From Prevotella merdae (GTDB taxonomy: Bacteria > Bacteroidota > Bacteroidia > Bacteroidales > Bacteroidaceae), in assembly GCF_900290275.1 (NCBI RefSeq), contig NZ_LT985323.1:1-64000 (forward strand): 64,000 nt of DNA. The letters are read 5' to 3'. Numbering within the stretch: the first letter of the stretch is position 1; the number at the start of each line of letters is the position of its first letter. The position numbers and the translations under genes were made by a program. Shown here piece by piece: positions 47,878 through 56,195 of this stretch. Under the pieces are notes generated by a model. It saw only the letters and a list, made by a program, of their open reading frames with translations. It made no database searches and was not told where the DNA came from.

Positions 47878-49071
47878 ATGAGAAAATTAAGTAAGGTATG
47901 GCTGGTAGTGGCGGGCGTCATTATCATAGCCCTTGCTGTCTATGCTTTGTCAGGCAGCAAGAAGAAAGAAGAAATTTCGTTTGAAACGGTTGCGGTTGCA
48001 CCGGCAAACATTATTAACAGCATTACAGCTACAGGTACTATCGAGCCTGTTACATCTGTAACAGTTGGTACTCAGGTCAGCGGCATCGTTAGCAAGCTTT
48101 ATGTCGACTACAACTCGGTGGTGAAGAAGGGTCAGGTTATTGCCGAACTCGACAAGACCAACCTTATGAGTCAGCTAAACACAGCCAAGACTCAGCTTGC
48201 CACAGCTCAAAGCCAACTGAACTATCAAACCACCAACTACAACCGCTATAAGACCCTTTATCAGAAGGGACTTGTTGCTGCCGACGACTACGACAATGCT
48301 AAACTATCGTATACACAGGCTAAGGAGCAGGTGATTTCGGCTAAGGAAGAGGTGCAACGCGCACAAACCAACCTTGGTTATGCCACTATCACATCGCCTA
48401 TTGACGGTGTAGTACTGTCGAAATCGGTAGAAGAAGGACAGACTGTTGCAGCCAGTTTCTCTACTCCAGAGCTGTTTACTATTGCACAAGACCTTACCAA
48501 CATGCAGGTTGTGGCAAATGTTGACGAGGCTGATATAGGCGATGTTAAAGAAGGCGAACGTGTAACATTCACCGTTGACGCCTATCCTGACGACACTTTT
48601 GAGGGCACCGTTAAGCAGGTTCGCCAAGAGGCAACCACTACCAACAACGTTGTGACATACGAGGTGGTTATATCGGCACCTAATGCCGACCTTAAGCTTA
48701 AGCCAGGTCTTACAGCCAACGTAACTATTTATACTGCTGAGCGCAAAGGCGTGCTCTCGGTTCAGTCGAAGGCTCTGCGATTTACTCCACTGAAGGAGAC
48801 TGTAGGCAAGATGAAGATTGTAGACCAGACTGGCAATGCAAAGAACAAGGTGTGGACTATTGAGGGCAACAACATCGTGGCTCATAAGGTGAACATTGGC
48901 ATGACTGATGGCACAAACACACAGATTCTTAACGGCATAAGTGCAGGTGTTAAGGTGATAACAGGCCTTAACGTCATTGGTGGAGAAGATGACAATAATG
49001 CTACTGCTGATGCAGGAGGAGAGAAGAGTCCGTTTGCTCCTGGCCCTCCGGGAAAGAACAAGAAGAAATAA
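47878..49071 (+). CDS. Periplasmic adaptor (MacA/HlyD family)
   Basis: Membrane-fusion protein that bridges the inner-membrane MacB transporter and the TolC channel. The 397 residues have an N-terminal membrane anchor (VWLVVAGVIIIALAVYALSG at about 7-26), a lipoyl half-motif (TGTIEPVTSVTVGTQVSGIV near 58-77), an alpha-hairpin (about 105-165), the second lipoyl half (ITSPIDGVVLSKSVEEGQTVAA near 170-192), and a beta-barrel and membrane-proximal domain ending in GLNVIGGEDD. A Gly/Pro/Lys-rich tail follows. It lies 91 nt after TolC. Confidence 0.93.
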   Translation: MRKLSKVWLVVAGVIIIALAVYALSGSKKKEEISFETVAVAPANIINSITATGTIEPVTSVTVGTQVSGIVSKLYVDYNSVVKKGQVIAELDKTNLMSQLNTAKTQLATAQSQLNYQTTNYNRYKTLYQKGLVAADDYDNAKLSYTQAKEQVISAKEEVQRAQTNLGYATITSPIDGVVLSKSVEEGQTVAASFSTPELFTIAQDLTNMQVVANVDEADIGDVKEGERVTFTVDAYPDDTFEGTVKQVRQEATTTNNVVTYEVVISAPNADLKLKPGLTANVTIYTAERKGVLSVQSKALRFTPLKETVGKMKIVDQTGNAKNKVWTIEGNNIVAHKVNIGMTDGTNTQILNGISAGVKVITGLNVIGGEDDNNATADAGGEKSPFAPGPPGKNKKK

Positions 49072-49108
49072 AAGAGATTAGAATCCACTCTAAATATAAG
49101 CAGCATTC

Positions 49109-49206
49109 TGTAGGAGGTACGGTCTCCGAACCGTACCACTCTAACGACAATAAATAATGAAGATATGCCACATGCGTGGTACGGTTCGGAGACCGTACCT
49201 CCTACA
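49109..49206. repeat. REP-like 31-bp perfect inverted repeat
   Basis: Arms at 49109-49139 and 49176-49206 are exact complements over 31 bp around a 36-nt spacer. Each arm itself contains a small palindrome, GGTACGGT-CTCCGA-ACCGTACC. The nested, paired structure resembles REP/BIME elements. It lies between the macA- and macB-like genes. Confidence 0.85.
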
Positions 49207-49248
49207 AGATGTTGCCTTTATCTAAATCTCAAAACATAGAAGCATACC

Positions 49249-49290
49249 ACTCCCCTCCCTATGTGGGAGGGGCAAGGGGGTGAGGCTTCC
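49249..49290. repeat. GC-rich hairpin repeat copy (best conserved)
   Basis: CACTCCCCTCCCTATGTGGG, then AGGGGCAAGGGGGTGAGGCTTCC. The CCCCTCCC/GGGAGGGG hairpin is perfect. It sits 15 nt before the macB ATPase start. Confidence 0.8.
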
Positions 49291-49305
49291 AAATCTATAA
49301 TATAT

Positions 49306-50058
49306 ATGGACGAAAAAAAAGTAGTAATAGAACTCGACAACGTAAAGCGCGACTTTCTCGTAGGCGACGAGACGGTACACGCACTACGTGGAGTGTCGTT
49401 CAAGATATACGAGGGCGAATTTGTAACCATTATGGGTAAGTCGGGCTCGGGCAAGTCTACATTGCTAAACCAACTTGGTTGCCTCGACACACCAAGTTCA
49501 GGCGAATACTATCTTGACGGGGTTTCGGTTAGAAAGATGTCTAAGTCGCAACGAGCCGTATTGCGCAACCGCAAGATAGGTTTTATATTCCAGAACTACA
49601 ACCTTCTGCCTAAGACCACGAGCGTTGAGAATGTGGAGTTGCCATTAATGTACAACGCTGCCGTAAGCGCAAAGGAACGTGAGGAGCGAGCAATTAAGGC
49701 TTTGCAGGCAGTAGGCTTGGGCGAGCGATTGTATCATAAGTCGAACCAGATGTCAGGCGGACAAATGCAGCGTGTAGCCATTGCAAGAGCATTGGTAAAC
49801 GACCCTGCAGTGATTCTTGCAGACGAGGCAACTGGTAATCTCGACACACGTACATCGTTCGAGATACTGATACTGTTCCAAAAGCTGCATGCAGCAGGTC
49901 GCACTATAATATTCGTTACGCACAACCCTGACATTGCCAACTACTCCTCACGCAATATTATGCTACGCGACGGACACGTGATAAGCGACGAGTATAATCA
50001 TAATATACTGTCGGCAGCCGACGGACTGGCTGCTCTGCCTGCCAACTCGGACGAATAA
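49306..50058 (+). CDS. ABC transporter ATPase, MacB/LolD type
   Basis: ATP-binding subunit of a MacB-type export system. The 250 residues contain Walker A GKSGSGKSTLLN near 45-56, a Q-loop FIFQNYNLLPKTT near 90-102, the ABC signature MSGGQMQRVAIARAL near 150-164, Walker B VILADEATGNLDT, and the H-loop VTHNPDIAN. In E. coli MacB the ATPase and permease are one chain; here they are separate genes. The ATG at 49306 is chosen because the 15 upstream in-frame codons translate the GC-rich repeat. Confidence 0.95.
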   Translation: MDEKKVVIELDNVKRDFLVGDETVHALRGVSFKIYEGEFVTIMGKSGSGKSTLLNQLGCLDTPSSGEYYLDGVSVRKMSKSQRAVLRNRKIGFIFQNYNLLPKTTSVENVELPLMYNAAVSAKEREERAIKALQAVGLGERLYHKSNQMSGGQMQRVAIARALVNDPAVILADEATGNLDTRTSFEILILFQKLHAAGRTIIFVTHNPDIANYSSRNIMLRDGHVISDEYNHNILSAADGLAALPANSDE

Positions 50059-50415
50059 AGAATTAAGAATTACGAGTTAAGAGTTAGGAGTTAATAATTA
50101 AGTATTTAGGTTCATCTATATTTAGTTCCCACGGAACGCACAGAAGACACAGAAGCCTACGGGGTTAAGCTTTTCGAATCCACAGAATGGCCTACGCTTC
50201 GCGAGGCAAGAATCCACAGAATTGATTGCATGATTCGCCGCCTTTGGAGACACAAGCAATCGTTTCCGTGCTTTCTGTCGTATGACGCGCAGCGTCTATA
50301 CGCTCTGTGGAATCGAGAAAAATACCCCGTAGGCTTCTGTGTCTTCTGTGAGTTCTGTGGGAACTATAAAAACAAAATATCAGATGAGCCAAAATCAAGA
50401 GCAAACAATAAAACA
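50059..50415. repeat. Long imperfect inverted-repeat element between ABC genes
   Basis: This 357-nt gap has no gene. After an AGTTAAGAGTTAGGAGTT tract, arms at 50124-50188 and 50303-50366 pair over about 60 bp with mismatches (shared core CACAGAAGACACAGAAGCC and CTACGGGGT). The spacer holds smaller stems such as GATTG/CAATC. The structure resembles a miniature mobile element or a dispersed structured repeat; no terminal duplication was found. Confidence 0.7.
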
Positions 50416-51660
50416 ATGAACTATAGCAATCTTTTAAAGATAGCCCTCCGCGCAATAGCTGCCAACAAGTTGCGCTCCTTCCTCACTGCCTTAGGCATTA
50501 TCATCGGCGTGGCTTCGGTCATCACGATGCTTGCAATTGGCCAAGGTTCGAAGAGAAGTATACAGGCTAACATTGCCGAGATGGGCTCTAATATGATTAT
50601 GATTAGTCCTGGTGCCGATCGACGCGGACCAGGTGGTGTAAGACAGGATGCATCGTCAATGGAGACTCTAAAGCTTACCGATTATCAGTCGATTAAGGAT
50701 GAGTGCAACTTCATCAAAGGCATTAGTCCTACTGTTAACAGCAGTGGACAGTGGATATACGGCAACAACAATGCACCATCGTCGATATACGGTGTAAACC
50801 AAGACTATTTGGACATACGCCAGCTATCTGTTGACGAGGGCGAGATGTTTACCGATGCCGACATCAAGGCAAGTGCCAAGGTATGTATATTGGGACAAAC
50901 GGTAGTGGACAACCTGTTTCCTGATGGTTCCGACCCAGTAGGCAAGGTAGTGCGATTCAACAGCATCCCGTTCCGTGTTATAGGTGTATTGAAGAAGAAA
51001 GGCTACAACTCTATGGGTATGGACCAGGACGACCTTGTGCTTGCACCATATACAACTGTTATGAAGCGCATCTTGGCTCAAACCTATCTCGGAGGCATTA
51101 CATGCTCGGCAATAACTGAGGGTCTTACCAATAAGGCTATCGACGAGATAACAACAATATTGCGCCATAACCATAAGCTAAAGGAGGCTACCGACACTCA
51201 GGATGCCGATGACGATGACTTCAACATACGTTCGCAAGAAGAGCTGGCAAGTATGATGAACTCTACAACAGACATGATGACCATATTGCTGGGCTGTGTG
51301 GCTGGCATATCGCTCATTGTTGGTGGTATCGGCATTATGAACATTATGTATGTAAGCGTTACCGAGCGTACACGCGAGATTGGTCTGCGTATGTCGGTAG
51401 GTGCACGTGGCGTGGATATCCTCAACCAGTTTCTTATTGAAGCTATCCTGTTAAGTGTAACAGGTGGTTTGATAGGTGTGGCATTGGGTGTTGGAGCCTC
51501 GTATGCCGTCAAGCTTATAGCCCACTGGCCTATCTACATACAGCCTTGGAGCATCATTATGAGCTTTGCCGTTTGTACATTCACTGGTGTGTTCTTCGGT
51601 TGGTATCCAGCCAAGAAGGCTGCACAACTCGACCCGATTGAGGCTATAAGATACGAATAG
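50416..51660 (+). CDS. ABC transporter permease, MacB/FtsX family
   Basis: Membrane subunit of the efflux system. The 414 residues follow the MacB plan: an N-terminal helix (LRSFLTALGIIIGVASVITMLAIGQGSKR near 19-47), a large periplasmic domain (about 50-285), and three C-terminal helices (DMMTILLGCVAGISLIVGGIGIMNIMYVSV near 285-315, AILLSVTGGLIGVALGVGASY, SIIMSFAVCTFTGVFFGWYPA). VTERTREIGLRMSVGAR and PAKKAAQLDPIEAIRYE are hallmark MacB motifs. The ATG at 50416 is used; the longer frame reads through the inverted-repeat element. Confidence 0.94.
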   Translation: MNYSNLLKIALRAIAANKLRSFLTALGIIIGVASVITMLAIGQGSKRSIQANIAEMGSNMIMISPGADRRGPGGVRQDASSMETLKLTDYQSIKDECNFIKGISPTVNSSGQWIYGNNNAPSSIYGVNQDYLDIRQLSVDEGEMFTDADIKASAKVCILGQTVVDNLFPDGSDPVGKVVRFNSIPFRVIGVLKKKGYNSMGMDQDDLVLAPYTTVMKRILAQTYLGGITCSAITEGLTNKAIDEITTILRHNHKLKEATDTQDADDDDFNIRSQEELASMMNSTTDMMTILLGCVAGISLIVGGIGIMNIMYVSVTERTREIGLRMSVGARGVDILNQFLIEAILLSVTGGLIGVALGVGASYAVKLIAHWPIYIQPWSIIMSFAVCTFTGVFFGWYPAKKAAQLDPIEAIRYE

Positions 51661-51724
51661 CCAAAAAACTTGGAGAATAGTAAAAAAATATCACGTAACG
51701 TTATTGTAATTATTACATTTTTCG

Positions 51725-51732
51725 TAATTTTG
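51725..51732 (+). promoter_or_regulatory. Promoter -7 box of the fimbrial operon
   Basis: TAATTTTG matches TAnnTTTG and lies about 100 nt before the first gene of the operon. A GTAAT-T-ATTAC palindrome overlaps the upstream region. Confidence 0.55.
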
Positions 51733-51751
51733 CAGCGAGAAAACTAAAAGC

Positions 51752-51777
51752 ATGGGGGGTAATGGTTTATCCCCCAA
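51752..51777 (+). other. Leader hairpin of the fimbrial operon
   Basis: TGGGGG / CCCCCA with a 12-nt loop, about 20 nt after the -7 box and followed by ATGATTTTATATAA. It could attenuate transcription or stabilise the mRNA. Confidence 0.45.
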
Positions 51778-51827
51778 TGATTTTATATAAATCAAGTCAG
51801 AGTTAGAAGATACTTTTACAATTATTA

Positions 51828-53153
51828 GTGAGATATTTTTTAGTAATAATTACATTGATTTCATGCTTCGCACTGGACACGGTTGCTCAGGTTAAAACCA
51901 CCGACAGCACCTTTGTCCAGAATTCGCGTCCCATCCAATTTATTGTAAACAGGATAAACGTCAGCAATCAAGACAGAGAGTGGATTACCCATGTCCTCAT
52001 TCCCCAGCTTGAAGCTTTGGGCGACAGAGGCATCGTCCTTGGACGTGCCACAGCATCACCTGAAGGTCCATACGACAACAACTGTCGTCTGGCCAAGGGT
52101 CGTCGTGCCTCTGTGGACAGGCTGCTCGGCAGCTACGGCATCAGCCCAGACCGCATACACTATGATGTCGTACCCGAGGATTATGCCCTCCTCCGCACGC
52201 TGATGCACATCAGTAAGGATGCGAGACTGCATGAGGTCGACTCACTTATCAACCATTATGGCTCCAACACCTCCCGCCTTAAGGAGGCGATGAAGCGGTA
52301 TGACGGCGGCAAGCTATGGCGATACGTGCTAAAGGAGTATTTCCCTGTGCTGCGTGCCGTGCGCATAATGGCTATAGACAAGAGGAAGCTATTTGGCTTG
52401 GACGACAATAGTATGCTCTCTAAGCCTTTGGCTATAATGCCGACAACTATCCCAAACGATGTTCAACTAAACATCCCCACTTTTCCTTTCAGCAATTACA
52501 CCACGCTGCCACGCCGCGAACTCTTGAGCGTTAAGACCAATCTGCTGCTCGACTTTGCCTATATGCCTGGCTACGACCGCTTTTGCCCTATACCCAACGT
52601 GGCTATTGAGTATTATCCGCTTCACGGACACCTAACCTACGGGGCAAGCTTCGACGGTCCGTGGTGGCAGCATTACGACGAGCACAAGTATTTTCAGCTG
52701 CGCAACTATCAGCTCCACACCCGCTATTATCTGCGAAGCGGCGACATACGCGAGCGGGGGTTGGGACAAGGGGCGGCCTTCAAGGGACTCTACTTCAGCC
52801 TTTACGCGCACGCGTACCTATATAACATCTGCTTCGGCGAGAGACGCGGATGGGAGGGCGAAGGTTGGGGCGCCGGCGCCGGCATAGGATATGTTGTGCC
52901 GTTGGGACGCTCCGAGCATTGGCGACTGGAGCTTGGCTTGCAGGCTGGATATCTCCACACGCTCTACGATCCCTATCAATGGAAGTGCCCCATCGACCCC
53001 GACACGGACACGGAACAGTATTACTATAAATGGTACGGCGATGCCAAGGACTTCCGCAAGAGACAGCATCGCTACTCATGGCTGGGTCCTACCCGACTGG
53101 AGATAACGCTAAGTTACGACTTGCTCTATAGACGTAACACAAAGAAGAATTAA
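51828..53153 (+). CDS. OmpA-like / DUF3575 outer-membrane protein
   Basis: A 441-residue protein with a signal peptide (RYFLVIITLISCFALDTVAQ). The first ~150 mature residues resemble an OmpA-type peptidoglycan-binding segment (GIVLGRATASPEGPYDNNCRLAKGRRASVDRLL near 75-107). The second half is a DUF3575 beta-barrel (LLSVKTNLLLDFAYMPGYDRFCPIPNVAIEYYP near 232-264, ending ITLSYDLLYRR). Such proteins head Bacteroidales fimbrillin loci and may anchor or assemble the fibre. The only suitable start is GTG at 51828; a stop lies eight codons upstream with no ATG between. It abuts the DUF5119 gene by 2 nt. Confidence 0.8.
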   Translation: MRYFLVIITLISCFALDTVAQVKTTDSTFVQNSRPIQFIVNRINVSNQDREWITHVLIPQLEALGDRGIVLGRATASPEGPYDNNCRLAKGRRASVDRLLGSYGISPDRIHYDVVPEDYALLRTLMHISKDARLHEVDSLINHYGSNTSRLKEAMKRYDGGKLWRYVLKEYFPVLRAVRIMAIDKRKLFGLDDNSMLSKPLAIMPTTIPNDVQLNIPTFPFSNYTTLPRRELLSVKTNLLLDFAYMPGYDRFCPIPNVAIEYYPLHGHLTYGASFDGPWWQHYDEHKYFQLRNYQLHTRYYLRSGDIRERGLGQGAAFKGLYFSLYAHAYLYNICFGERRGWEGEGWGAGAGIGYVVPLGRSEHWRLELGLQAGYLHTLYDPYQWKCPIDPDTDTEQYYYKWYGDAKDFRKRQHRYSWLGPTRLEITLSYDLLYRRNTKKN

Positions 53154-53155
53154 CG

Positions 53156-54349
53156 ATGATTAATAAGATAACAGCTGCATGCCTCGTCATCCTAGGTCTC
53201 ATGACGACGAGTTGCGAGCGCGAGCCGATGCTTCATCTTCATCAAGGTGGTGCCGACGTCGATATGCCTATTCCCGCCATCGACCTCAACCTAAAGGTGG
53301 TATGGAACTATCTGTTCAAGTATGACGTCGAGTACGACTGGCAGGCAGAATGGATATATGGTTGGGACGAAACCGACCAGTCCATGTTTGGCTCAATAGG
53401 CTATACCGAACCTAAAGCGTTTGAGGTGCGACGCTATTTCACCGGCAACACCCAGTACGGCACGCACACGTCGCCCTACAAGCACACTGTCAATGGCAAC
53501 TCTATCTACGCCAAGTACGACTTCGGCTTCTGGGACATCCTTGCATGGAACTATATCGACACCCCCGACGGCGTGCAGAGTGTGCGCATAGACGAGACAT
53601 CCACGTACGAATATGTAACGGCATACACCGGACAGACCATGAACCCGTCCTCGTACAATGCGCCCAACTTCTCCCACTCGTTCTATCAGCCGGAGGAGTT
53701 GTTCTCCAGTTACGAAAGAGGCATCGAAATAAACAAGAGTCTGGACGGATTCACCTTCGACGAGGAGCGCAACTGCTGGGTACGTACGCTCGAAACGCAG
53801 CTCCAGCCACTTACGTATATATATTTAGTGCAGGTTATTCTGCACCATAACAACCGCAACGGAAGGAGGGTTACATCCATCGACGGCAACGCCAACCTTA
53901 GTGGTATGGCTCGCTCCGTAAACGTAAATACGGGCGTAACGGGCCAGGATGCCATCACCGTAAACTTCTATATGCGAATGAAGCGAGACATCGTCAACAA
54001 GAAGGGAGAGACGGTGGACGTGATAGGTGGCAAGGTGCTGACCTTCGGCATGCCAAAGCTCAATCCTTACAAACTCGACACCCGTTCTTACCTTGAGTCG
54101 TTGAAGAAGGTGGCAGAGGCAGACCTCAACAACCGACACTATGTGGACGTGAAGATGCAGTTCTATAACGGCAAGGACTCCACAATTGTCTTCGATGTCA
54201 CCGACCAGGTACGCCGACTCTATCGTGGTGGCGTCATAACCGTGGAGCTCGACATGGACAAAGTTCCCATTCCTAACCAATCAGGTGGTTCAGGCTTTGA
54301 TGCCGTAGTGGAGGATTTCGAGGAGAAGCAATGGGAATTTGATATGTAA
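53156..54349 (+). CDS. DUF5119 lipoprotein of the fimbrial locus
   Basis: A 397-residue lipoprotein (signal ending LMTTSC, lipid cysteine near 20). The mature part is beta-rich, beginning MLHLHQGGADVDMPIPAIDLNLKVVWNY, typical of the DUF5119 family found next to DUF3575 proteins and fimbrillins. EIYGW-like Trp-rich strands (DWQAEWIYGWDETDQ near 60-75) and a C-terminal RRLYRGGVITVELDMDKVPIP are visible. The role is probably anchoring or assembly of surface fibres, inferred from its neighbours. It begins 2 nt after the DUF3575 stop. Confidence 0.75.
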   Translation: MINKITAACLVILGLMTTSCEREPMLHLHQGGADVDMPIPAIDLNLKVVWNYLFKYDVEYDWQAEWIYGWDETDQSMFGSIGYTEPKAFEVRRYFTGNTQYGTHTSPYKHTVNGNSIYAKYDFGFWDILAWNYIDTPDGVQSVRIDETSTYEYVTAYTGQTMNPSSYNAPNFSHSFYQPEELFSSYERGIEINKSLDGFTFDEERNCWVRTLETQLQPLTYIYLVQVILHHNNRNGRRVTSIDGNANLSGMARSVNVNTGVTGQDAITVNFYMRMKRDIVNKKGETVDVIGGKVLTFGMPKLNPYKLDTRSYLESLKKVAEADLNNRHYVDVKMQFYNGKDSTIVFDVTDQVRRLYRGGVITVELDMDKVPIPNQSGGSGFDAVVEDFEEKQWEFDM

Positions 54350-54404
54350 CAATATATTCGATATTTAAGTAAAAAAAATAATACAAACTAAGATTTTTAT
54401 AATT

Positions 54405-56054
54405 ATGAACAAGTATTTTCTTTATGCCGCTTCAGCATTGGCGCTCGCCAGCTGCTCAAGCGACGACTTCTTGGGCGAGAACTCAGGAAACGGACAAAAT
54501 GCATTATCTGCAATTAATTTCGGTGGTGATGCAGGTAAGATAACTCGTGCCACATCTAACACTGGAAATGCAGCCCAAATGCTTGATGGACAGTTCAGGA
54601 TTTATGGTGTGAAGAAGATGGGTGACACACAATTAGTGAGTGTATTCAACGAATACTCTGTTTGGTATGTTGAAAATAAAAACACCACAACATCAAATAC
54701 AGATGGATGGGAGTATGTAGGAGCTAATGGTGCTACAAATCTCGGTACAGGTAATATAACATTAACCAAGGATCAGACCATTAAGTTTTGGGACTACTCT
54801 GCTCCTGAATATTATTTTATTGCAGGTTCACCTATTACTTGTTTCAGCCACACTTTGACACCAGGTAATAAGATTAATTCTGCCACAATTAAAGGTCTTG
54901 CTGGTCATATTAATGCCAACGAAGCAGGACAAGCCATCACAACAAATCCTGTATATATTGCGGATCCAAAAGTCGTAAAAAAAGCCGATTACCAAAAGCC
55001 TGTACAATTCTCGTTTAAGCGCCAGCAGGCTATGGTTCGTGTAGGTCTTTACGAAACAATTCCTGGATACTCGATTACGGAAATTAATTTCTATGAAGCA
55101 GGTGGTAGTAAAGCAAAAGATGGCAATAACATCATCCTTACTTCTGGTAAAAAAGACTACTTTGTTGGTGGTAATAATATTAGTGGAACCATTACTTATG
55201 ATTGGACAAATGAAACTCCTTCTTACACCTACGAATATAGTGAAACTGATCTTATAAAGAGCCAGAACTGGTATGCAGGTAAGTTCGAACCTCATAACGC
55301 ATTGGCTACTGTATCAACAGCCGCAGTTGCAGCACTCTATGGTAAAGACAATGATATGTCAACTAATGGTTACTTCACTGTAATCCCTACACCTTCTGCT
55401 ACTACAGCTGCCCCAATCCTCATCAAGTGTGACTATACTCTGACTTCAGATGATCGCTCAGGAGAGACTATCAAGGTTACTGGTGCAACAGCTGCTATCC
55501 CTGCAGCATTCAGCAAATGGGAAGCAAACACTCGCTATACATACCTTTTCAAGATTTCACAGAACACTAATGGCTATACAGGCAATGATCCTAGCAAAGC
55601 GGGTCTCTACCCTATCACATTCGATGCAGTTGTGAAAGCATCAACAGACGCTATGCAGGGTACTGTGACAACAGTTTCAACTCCATCTATCACTACTTAT
55701 CAGGATGGTTCGGTAACTGATAATGGTATTGAGTATAAGTCAGGTAAGGCAATTAAGGTTACTGTAACAGATGCTAACGGTAAAGTACAGACTCTGGCTG
55801 CAGGCGGTACAGCTGTAGGTAGCGTAGCTGTTTATAAGTTCACTGATGCTATCAACGAAGCAGAAATACAAGTTAAGGGTACAACAGGTGCAACAGCTGT
55901 AACAGGTGAAGTTACAGACAACATGTTTACATTCACACCAGAAACAGAAGGCTACTATGCAATCCAGTACTTGACTACAGCAGCAACAACAGAACCTGAA
56001 GCACCTGCTGCATACGCCTATAAGGTGGTATATGTAAAAGCTGCGACAAAATAA
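54405..56054 (+). CDS. Major fimbrillin-like lipoprotein
   Basis: A 549-residue secreted lipoprotein (AALALASC, lipid cysteine near 17) of the FimA/Mfa1-like fimbrillin superfamily. The N-terminal part has ALSAINFGGDAGKITRAT, with the basic residue before a strand that is cleaved by Rgp-like or other proteases during assembly. The middle carries typical fimbrillin blocks (FWDYSAPEYYFIAG; PVQFSFKRQQAMVRVGL). A C-terminal ~130-residue Thr/Ala-rich repeat domain (TVTDANGKVQ; TEAEIQVKGTTG) is unusual and could be an extra Ig-like domain. Codon use is more AT-rich than the genes around it. It probably forms the fibre shaft and is followed by an attenuating hairpin. Confidence 0.8.
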   Translation: MNKYFLYAASALALASCSSDDFLGENSGNGQNALSAINFGGDAGKITRATSNTGNAAQMLDGQFRIYGVKKMGDTQLVSVFNEYSVWYVENKNTTTSNTDGWEYVGANGATNLGTGNITLTKDQTIKFWDYSAPEYYFIAGSPITCFSHTLTPGNKINSATIKGLAGHINANEAGQAITTNPVYIADPKVVKKADYQKPVQFSFKRQQAMVRVGLYETIPGYSITEINFYEAGGSKAKDGNNIILTSGKKDYFVGGNNISGTITYDWTNETPSYTYEYSETDLIKSQNWYAGKFEPHNALATVSTAAVAALYGKDNDMSTNGYFTVIPTPSATTAAPILIKCDYTLTSDDRSGETIKVTGATAAIPAAFSKWEANTRYTYLFKISQNTNGYTGNDPSKAGLYPITFDAVVKASTDAMQGTVTTVSTPSITTYQDGSVTDNGIEYKSGKAIKVTVTDANGKVQTLAAGGTAVGSVAVYKFTDAINEAEIQVKGTTGATAVTGEVTDNMFTFTPETEGYYAIQYLTTAATTEPEAPAAYAYKVVYVKAATK

Positions 56055-56136
56055 CAGAGTAAAAATATACTGAACTTTCGTAAATAAGCTCTACATGCTT
56101 TTAAAGGGCAGAAGGGCTGAAGTTCAAAAAGATGGC

Positions 56137-56167
56137 AACCGGACGGGGAAATTCTCCCCGTCCGGTT
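56137..56167 (+). terminator. Attenuator hairpin after the major fimbrillin
   Basis: AACCGGACGGGGA / TCCCCGTCCGGTT is a perfect 13-bp stem with a 5-nt loop, followed by CCTATGTT rather than a T tract. It may let only part of the transcripts read on into the accessory genes. Confidence 0.65.
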
Positions 56168-56195
56168 CCTATGTTAAAAACACAACGAAAAAAAC

